Under the pieces are notes generated by a model. That model was given only the letters and a program-made list of their open reading frames with translations, was not told the origin of the DNA and searched no databases. Made by a program: the position numbers and the translations under genes. Shown here piece by piece: positions 59,730 through 64,000 of a stretch of DNA of 64,000 nt. How positions within the stretch are numbered: the first letter of the stretch is position 1; every line of letters begins with the position of its first letter. This DNA is from Collybia mongolica. Its lineage: Eukaryota; Basidiomycota; Agaricomycetes; Agaricales; Clitocybaceae. Where the stretch lies: positions 8,060,001-8,124,000 of the forward strand of contig JAAXNY010000001.1 of assembly GCA_013420905.1 (NCBI GenBank), in the 5' to 3' direction.

Positions 59730-61001
59730 CTAATCCAACCCCGGAGATGCGGAACCAGCGGGTGCCAGGACTCTACGGGCAGGTTGTGCTTGCGCCGTTC
59801 CTCCGAACATGGAGGATAGCATGTCTCCCAGTGGGTTTGCTGCTTGATTGCGCGGTGGCGGTATCGCAAAATATAGTGAGGCAATCTCATTGAGAGCCTG
59901 GAAGGAGTACATCATCAAATAATGGAAATACTTGATCCTTGATATACTCTTACCTGGCGCACTGGTGGCGTTGCAAGCACCCCACCTCGACTCTGGTAGG
60001 TTCCGCATAACCTAATCCAGCTTTCTCTGAGGACTTTGTTCTTATCACCTTGCGCTCGTTGGCATGTTATTACAGCCATCTGCGAGAAGTTGACGAGAGA
60101 ATCTTTTGTCAAGACGACTTCGTCCGTTGAGCCGACTGAAATGGGGGAAGACTGGTGACCTTTGGGAAGTGCAGATGTGAAATGCTGAATAAAGGTGCGC
60201 GCTGCAAGAATGTTGCCGTTCTGCAGATATCTGTCAACCGAAGATATTGACAAACGTATCTCAGGATTCACGAGTACCAAACTCACGGAATTGTTCCTCT
60301 AAGAGCAAAAACTCCAGGTGTGCTGCCCGCTGATGACCACTGTATGAACATCTCTGCCAGAAGGCGTGCGCTATCGCGTTTTCCTGAGGCTAGGAAGTGT
60401 GGCTCCGCAGCCTCAAATGCTCCCTCTAGATCATTATACCTCAGAACCTCTCTATCGAGAAAATAAACGGGGATAAGCACCTTTATATAAAAGCTCCCCG
60501 ACGTAATGATGAAGGTCTTGATCTCCCGCTGGACAATCTCCGTGTTTGACTGACCACCTGGACACGATTTAGGGTATGAATTACGGATAGCTATCTCACA
60601 AAGAGCTCACGCAATCGATTTATCGATAATTGTCTTTCTCCACGCACCACTAGATCCAGTCAATGCAATCAGCTGCGTCAATCTCCCTGTCCGAGACAGA
60701 TCAGCTCGCCAATCTTTGAAACCATTCCTTTACTCCACTAACCCCGGCTTTCATCAGTTACCCTCTCTCCCTTAGTCTCATATACTTCGAGCAGAAACCC
60801 AGCGAGGTCGACACCACTACCGGCCTGGCCGACCTTCAATAATTCACGAGCACTTTGAAACAGCACGTCGATCGCTGTGTCATATTGGCCGGATTTTACA
60901 TAGCGAGATGCAAATGTTCTTGCTTTCTGGTGACCTTCATATGGCGCTGTTGCAATCTGTGGTAAAATTGCGTTCAAAGCTCGAGTTGATGAGGAAGACA
61001 T
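59730..61001 (-). CDS. GET4: GET4, tail-anchored protein delivery factor
   Basis: Minus strand from ATG 61001 (MSSSSTRALNAILPQI) to the stop at 59730, with several short introns. The Get4 alpha-helical solenoid is recognisable: PYEGHQKARTFASRYVKSGQYDTAIDVLFQSARELLKVGQ, GVDLAGFLLEVYE, IALTGSSGAWRKTIIDKSIAWSVKHGDCPAGD, HHYVGELL, EVLRYNDLEGAFEAAEPHFLA and YLQNGNILAARTFIQHF. GGVLATPPVRQALNEIASLYFAIPPPRN follows, with a Gly/Met tail (NPLGDMLSSMFGG). About 330 residues, normal. Get4 binds Get5 and hands tail-anchored membrane proteins to Get3 for ER insertion. The gene sits between an intact and a dead GH17 copy, all three on the same strand. Confidence 0.9.
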
Positions 61002-61175
61002 GGGCGAAGTCGCTTCAGGGTTGCACAACGCACAGTGAGGTCGTGTATTATTACTGTTTGGCAGATGCTTCGAGAATAAGCAGCGGCCCGGTACTACCGG
61101 ACAAGTCATGGAGTGATCGTGAATAAGGACATGCAAAAAAGAACCCAAAAATGAAAGGGGAATCGTGGAGGAGGG

Positions 61176-62620
61176 TTAACAGGAGGTCTTTGGTGCAAAA
61201 GGGAATTTAAGGTTCCCTGCGGTATTGTAAATACCGTACCCAGGTTCGTGAGTATCGGAGTAAATATGGGCAAACCATCCAACACCACCCCCAGGAACTG
61301 CCTTGAAATCGGCGCAGTGTTCATCGAGAACTCGATAATAATCCTGAAGGTTACTCTTAGAGAAAATTTGGGACTCTAACTTTGAGTCAACCTACGCGTT
61401 CATTCTGGATATTGGCGACAGCACTTGGACTGTTTGGCTGAACGCCTTCAGAGGTAACTGATGGCCAACCATTCTGCAAAGGAGTTGATATTCTATTCCC
61501 TTAGTTTGAGTAGAGGGCGCTCACCTGGCTGAAGTATATCTTCTTGCCGTTAACGTTGTCGATGAACCAATCGAGATCAGTCAGGACAATGGGCCAGGAG
61601 TTATTTGCTAATTGGGATAAGCTTGCTTTCCTAGCAACAGGGCACGACACTAACCAATAGATGCGCGAGTCGAGAAGAACGGTAACATATGCACGTCGAT
61701 GATATCGAGTACGTTAAGTACTTCCGGGCCTCCGTCTTCGGCATGCAGCTAAAGTCGATTCAAATACGGGTCAATAATCGTAACACAGTATGAAGGTGAA
61801 ACACTCACATCGTTATAGGAGTACGCCATATCACTTACAGTGACGGGTATCTGGAGGCTGGACAAGTTGCTTTTCGCGGCAAGTACCTGCTGCGCAAGGA
61901 CAGGAGGATCAAGGACCCAGTCGAACAGCGGTTCCGATCCGAATTGCAACACGCGAGTGACAAATTTAGCCTTTGGGTTTGAGTGCAAGGTTGCGAAGAG
62001 CCTATCCCGTCGACCCTTCCACAGGTCGTCGCCATCGAACCCGAACTGTTCGGTCAATCAGGTTATTTCGTTGCTCGCAAAGCTTATCAAGAACTGACCC
62101 ATATGAGAGCATGCACACCGACGCCTGCTCGCCATGCCGCGTCGATCACATCGTCACTGAAAAGAAACCGCAGCTATCAGCGAGGAAGACCGATTCATGA
62201 TCAAATGTCAATTATTTACTAAAACCCTGTGCGGTCACAAAATCCGTACATTCGAATGTATCTTCCTTTAAATCTCGTTCGAACGTCCAAAAATTCTGAC
62301 CTTAGTTTTGTCAAACTCTGGCCTGGTAGGGAAAAATATTTTGAAAAATAGAGCCAGAAATGAAGAGATAACATACATGCAGTGACCTCGTAGCTGATTC
62401 CCACGAACGCGTATTCTGTACTATATGCACACCACCAATTAGTCAAAGAGGTGGGTACGGCACTTGGCATAGTAAATCCGAGCGCAGGGAAGCAATTCGG
62501 AGGGGAGTTGGCGGCTGGGCGACGCACTTCGACCTGGGAGGTGCGTGTCGGTTCCATTGGATGGGCAAGAGTGAAAGGCTGGCTGAGCAATGTCAGTGCG
62601 AGTAGAGTAGAGAGGAACAT
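61176..62620 (-). CDS. GH17 family glucan beta-1,3-glucosidase/endoglucanase (secreted)
   Basis: Minus strand from ATG 62620 to TAA at 61176, about nine exons. The signal peptide is MFLSTLLALTLLSQPFTLAHP. Then come PALGFTMPSAVP, WWCAYSTEYAFVGISYEVTACQS, FKGRYIRMYGFCDRTGFYDDVIDAAW, ALIWFGFDGDDLWKGRRDRLF, NPKAKFVTRVLQFGSEPLFDW, VTVSDMAYSYN, DIIDVHMLPFFSTRAS, NGWPSVTSEGVQPNSPSA, and a C-terminal GGGVGWFAHIYSDTHEPGYGIYN. The glutamates in QFGSEP and TSEGV are at the positions expected for acid/base and nucleophile. It would act on beta-1,3-glucan of fungal cell walls, in wall remodelling or autolysis. No GPI signal seen. All introns keep frame. A decayed copy lies beyond GET4. Confidence 0.9.
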
Positions 62621-63287
62621 CCTGGCCGAAGAGGGAATCCTGGTCAGGTTTCCTTGGCAAGTTATAGAACCAAAGGTACAGTATATATAGGCTCACCTTG
62701 CAACTCCTTCCTCCGACCTTTCCATGCCTGGAACGTATGCGCGCGGAGCAAGTACCATCTGACACAATTATGCCCCCCGCGTTACCGCGGATGGTGACAT
62801 TCGGTGAGAGTCTAACGAGGGATTTCATCGTGTCGTCAGGTACATATAGAGCGGATAAGTCTCAGACAGGAGAATTGTTGAACCCTTCAAGAGTGGAAAC
62901 GCCCATCATACGTCTCAAAATAGGATGGAAGCAACCAGGAAACGGTCACAATATGGTACCGTCTGATGCATTTCAGTCGGTCATCCAAGCAAGACGATTT
63001 GAACGGCGTCGGGATTTTGGGGGGCAAATTGTCAGCTTGACATGATTCCTCATGTCCGGCTTGACGAGTGACAAACACATTCGACAGGACCACCAGAAGC
63101 AGAGACGAGAGACAAAATGGAACGCTGCCATGAGGATCGCATGATATGTGAAAATCGAAGCTCGAACCCCACGTGACGGCTGTTTCGCCGAATATTTTAC
63201 AACAAAAGATGTCAATAGGCATGGTATAGATTACAATTGTTCTTACATAGTATGAATCAGACGTGGTCTGATGGTATAGGAATAGTG
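62621..63287. other. Intergenic, promoter side of GH17
   Basis: 667 bases between the GH17 start and the aquaporin stop. No gene supported; open frames without domains on both strands. Confidence 0.4.
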
Positions 63288-64000
63288 TTACACATTGGTT
63301 TCTCCCCTCGAGGGAACAGTTCCTCGGATATCAGCCACAGGTGACTCGGAGTGCGATTGTGACAAGTTTCCCGGATTCGCCGCATCTGGAACAGTGCTAG
63401 GAATGCTGCTATCTACTACTGCTTTTGCTGCGGTGATAGGATCCTGAGGGGACTTGCGTTCATCGCTCGTAGCTTGATCGGGGTTGAGGGTCCAATAGCG
63501 GTAACTAACGGATAGAAGGATTAGTGACGAGAGATAGTAGATTGGTTTACACTTGCTGTTTAATAATAGCATAGAAGGCTGATCCGAGAAGAGAACCGAG
63601 AAATGGGCCGACCCAGTACTACAGGCATATTCTAAGGGTGCTAAAATGTTCGAACGAGGGTCGACTTACAACCCAGTGGTTCGAGTTTGGAAATCCGGTT
63701 ACTACAGCGGGTCCAAAAGATCTGGCGGAATTCATCGCGGCTCCTGTGTAGTACACCGCAAAGCTGCCAATCATGTGTGAGTTCAAGTGTAATAAATAAG
63801 CTACAAATATACTAACAGATGGCATGAGAACAGTGTAAGGCCAATGCCGACCTAAAATTCCCTACATTGAGCAAAAAAAGCACGAAATGATGGCGTTGGA
63901 AACGTACAGGAGCAAAGGGCGTAGCTTGATGTTTTTCCGCCGCCAGCATGAGTACAGATAGGACAAGGGCCGCCGTAATGAACATTTCGATAAAAACGCC
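63288..64000 (-). CDS. Aquaporin/aquaglyceroporin (MIP family), 3' part; 5' end outside the window
   Basis: Minus-strand exons 64000-63908, 63851-63817, 63763-63670, 63618-63551 and 63504-63288. They encode the C-terminal half of a major intrinsic protein: IEMFITAALVLSVLMLAAEKH (helix 4/5), VGIGLTLFSCHL, VYYTGAAMNSARSFGPAVVTG (second half-helix loop), NHWVYWVGPFLGSLLGSAFYAIIK (helix 6), then a cytosolic tail of about 70 residues rich in Ser/Asp/Pro. The second pore motif reads NSA where most members have NPA. The arginine of the selectivity filter (ASR/ARS) is present. It probably conducts water or small solutes. The first NPA motif is beyond the window edge. Confidence 0.88.

Noticed and set aside
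62439..62828. Minus-strand frame overlapping the GH17 start
   Set aside because: It is a shifted frame through the signal-peptide exon and its 5' flank; the GH17 frame is the real one.
1..64000. tRNA, rRNA genes, CRISPR arrays, bacterial insertion sequences
   Set aside because: I looked for cloverleaf-like and GGTTCGAAT-type B-box stretches, direct spaced repeats and transposase motifs and found none that hold up. The genome type also makes CRISPR arrays implausible.

Overview
The window reads as nuclear DNA of a filamentous basidiomycete, most likely an Agaricomycete. Nearly every gene is cut by several introns of about 45-65 nt with GT...AG ends. Gene products include families that are typical of or restricted to these fungi (DUF6534 membrane protein, DUF6593-like protein, AA14-like LPMO, GMC oxidoreductase, P450). 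There is no operon structure and no prokaryotic signal. All identifications come from reading translated exons by eye; no database search was run.

Layout. 1-1416: 3' half of a divergent beta-tubulin gene. 1.8-15.2 kb: an interleaved set of duplicates, namely two DUF1479 dioxygenase-like genes (1826-3573 and 8591-10341, both +) alternating with two members of an unnamed protein family with a conserved N-terminal domain and a coiled-coil tail (3656-6100 on -, 13312-15246 on +), plus an unrelated coiled-coil gene (10968-12709). 15.9-23.7 kb: a possible small metabolic group of alpha/beta hydrolase (-), cytochrome P450 (+) and GMC oxidoreductase (-). 23.7-30.3 kb: gene-poor, with a DUF6534 membrane protein and a DUF6593-like gene. 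30.3-31.7 kb: an AA14-like lytic polysaccharide monooxygenase. 33-43 kb: a disordered protein, ALG2 mannosyltransferase, an F-box relic, an intact F-box gene, a MYND-finger protein, a second disordered protein and an IMO32/ABHD11-like mitochondrial hydrolase. 43.3-46.1 kb: an ABCG half transporter. 47.7-49.1 kb: TSC13 enoyl reductase, with a broken copy of its 3' end 1.3 kb downstream. 51-58 kb: a small secreted cysteine-rich protein, a second IMO32-like hydrolase, ARV1 and a third disordered protein. 58-62.6 kb: GET4 flanked by an intact GH17 glucanase gene and a decayed GH17 copy. 63.3-64.0 kb: the 3' part of an aquaporin gene.

Several housekeeping genes act at the endoplasmic reticulum: ALG2 in N-glycan assembly, TSC13 in very-long-chain fatty acids, ARV1 in sterol/GPI lipid handling, GET4 in tail-anchored protein delivery. 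Around them are secreted carbohydrate-active enzymes and many recent or old duplicates. Two non-coding repeats occur twice each. In one pair the copies differ mostly by C-to-T (or G-to-A) changes at CpG, as expected for methylated and decaying repeats.

The best candidate for something undescribed is the two-member family at 3656-6100 and 13312-15246. Both genes share an N-terminal domain with a GYGxPPSDI...NPGDxYxDLT core, an acidic disordered middle, and a C-terminal coiled coil built from tiny exons whose introns are all in phase 1.
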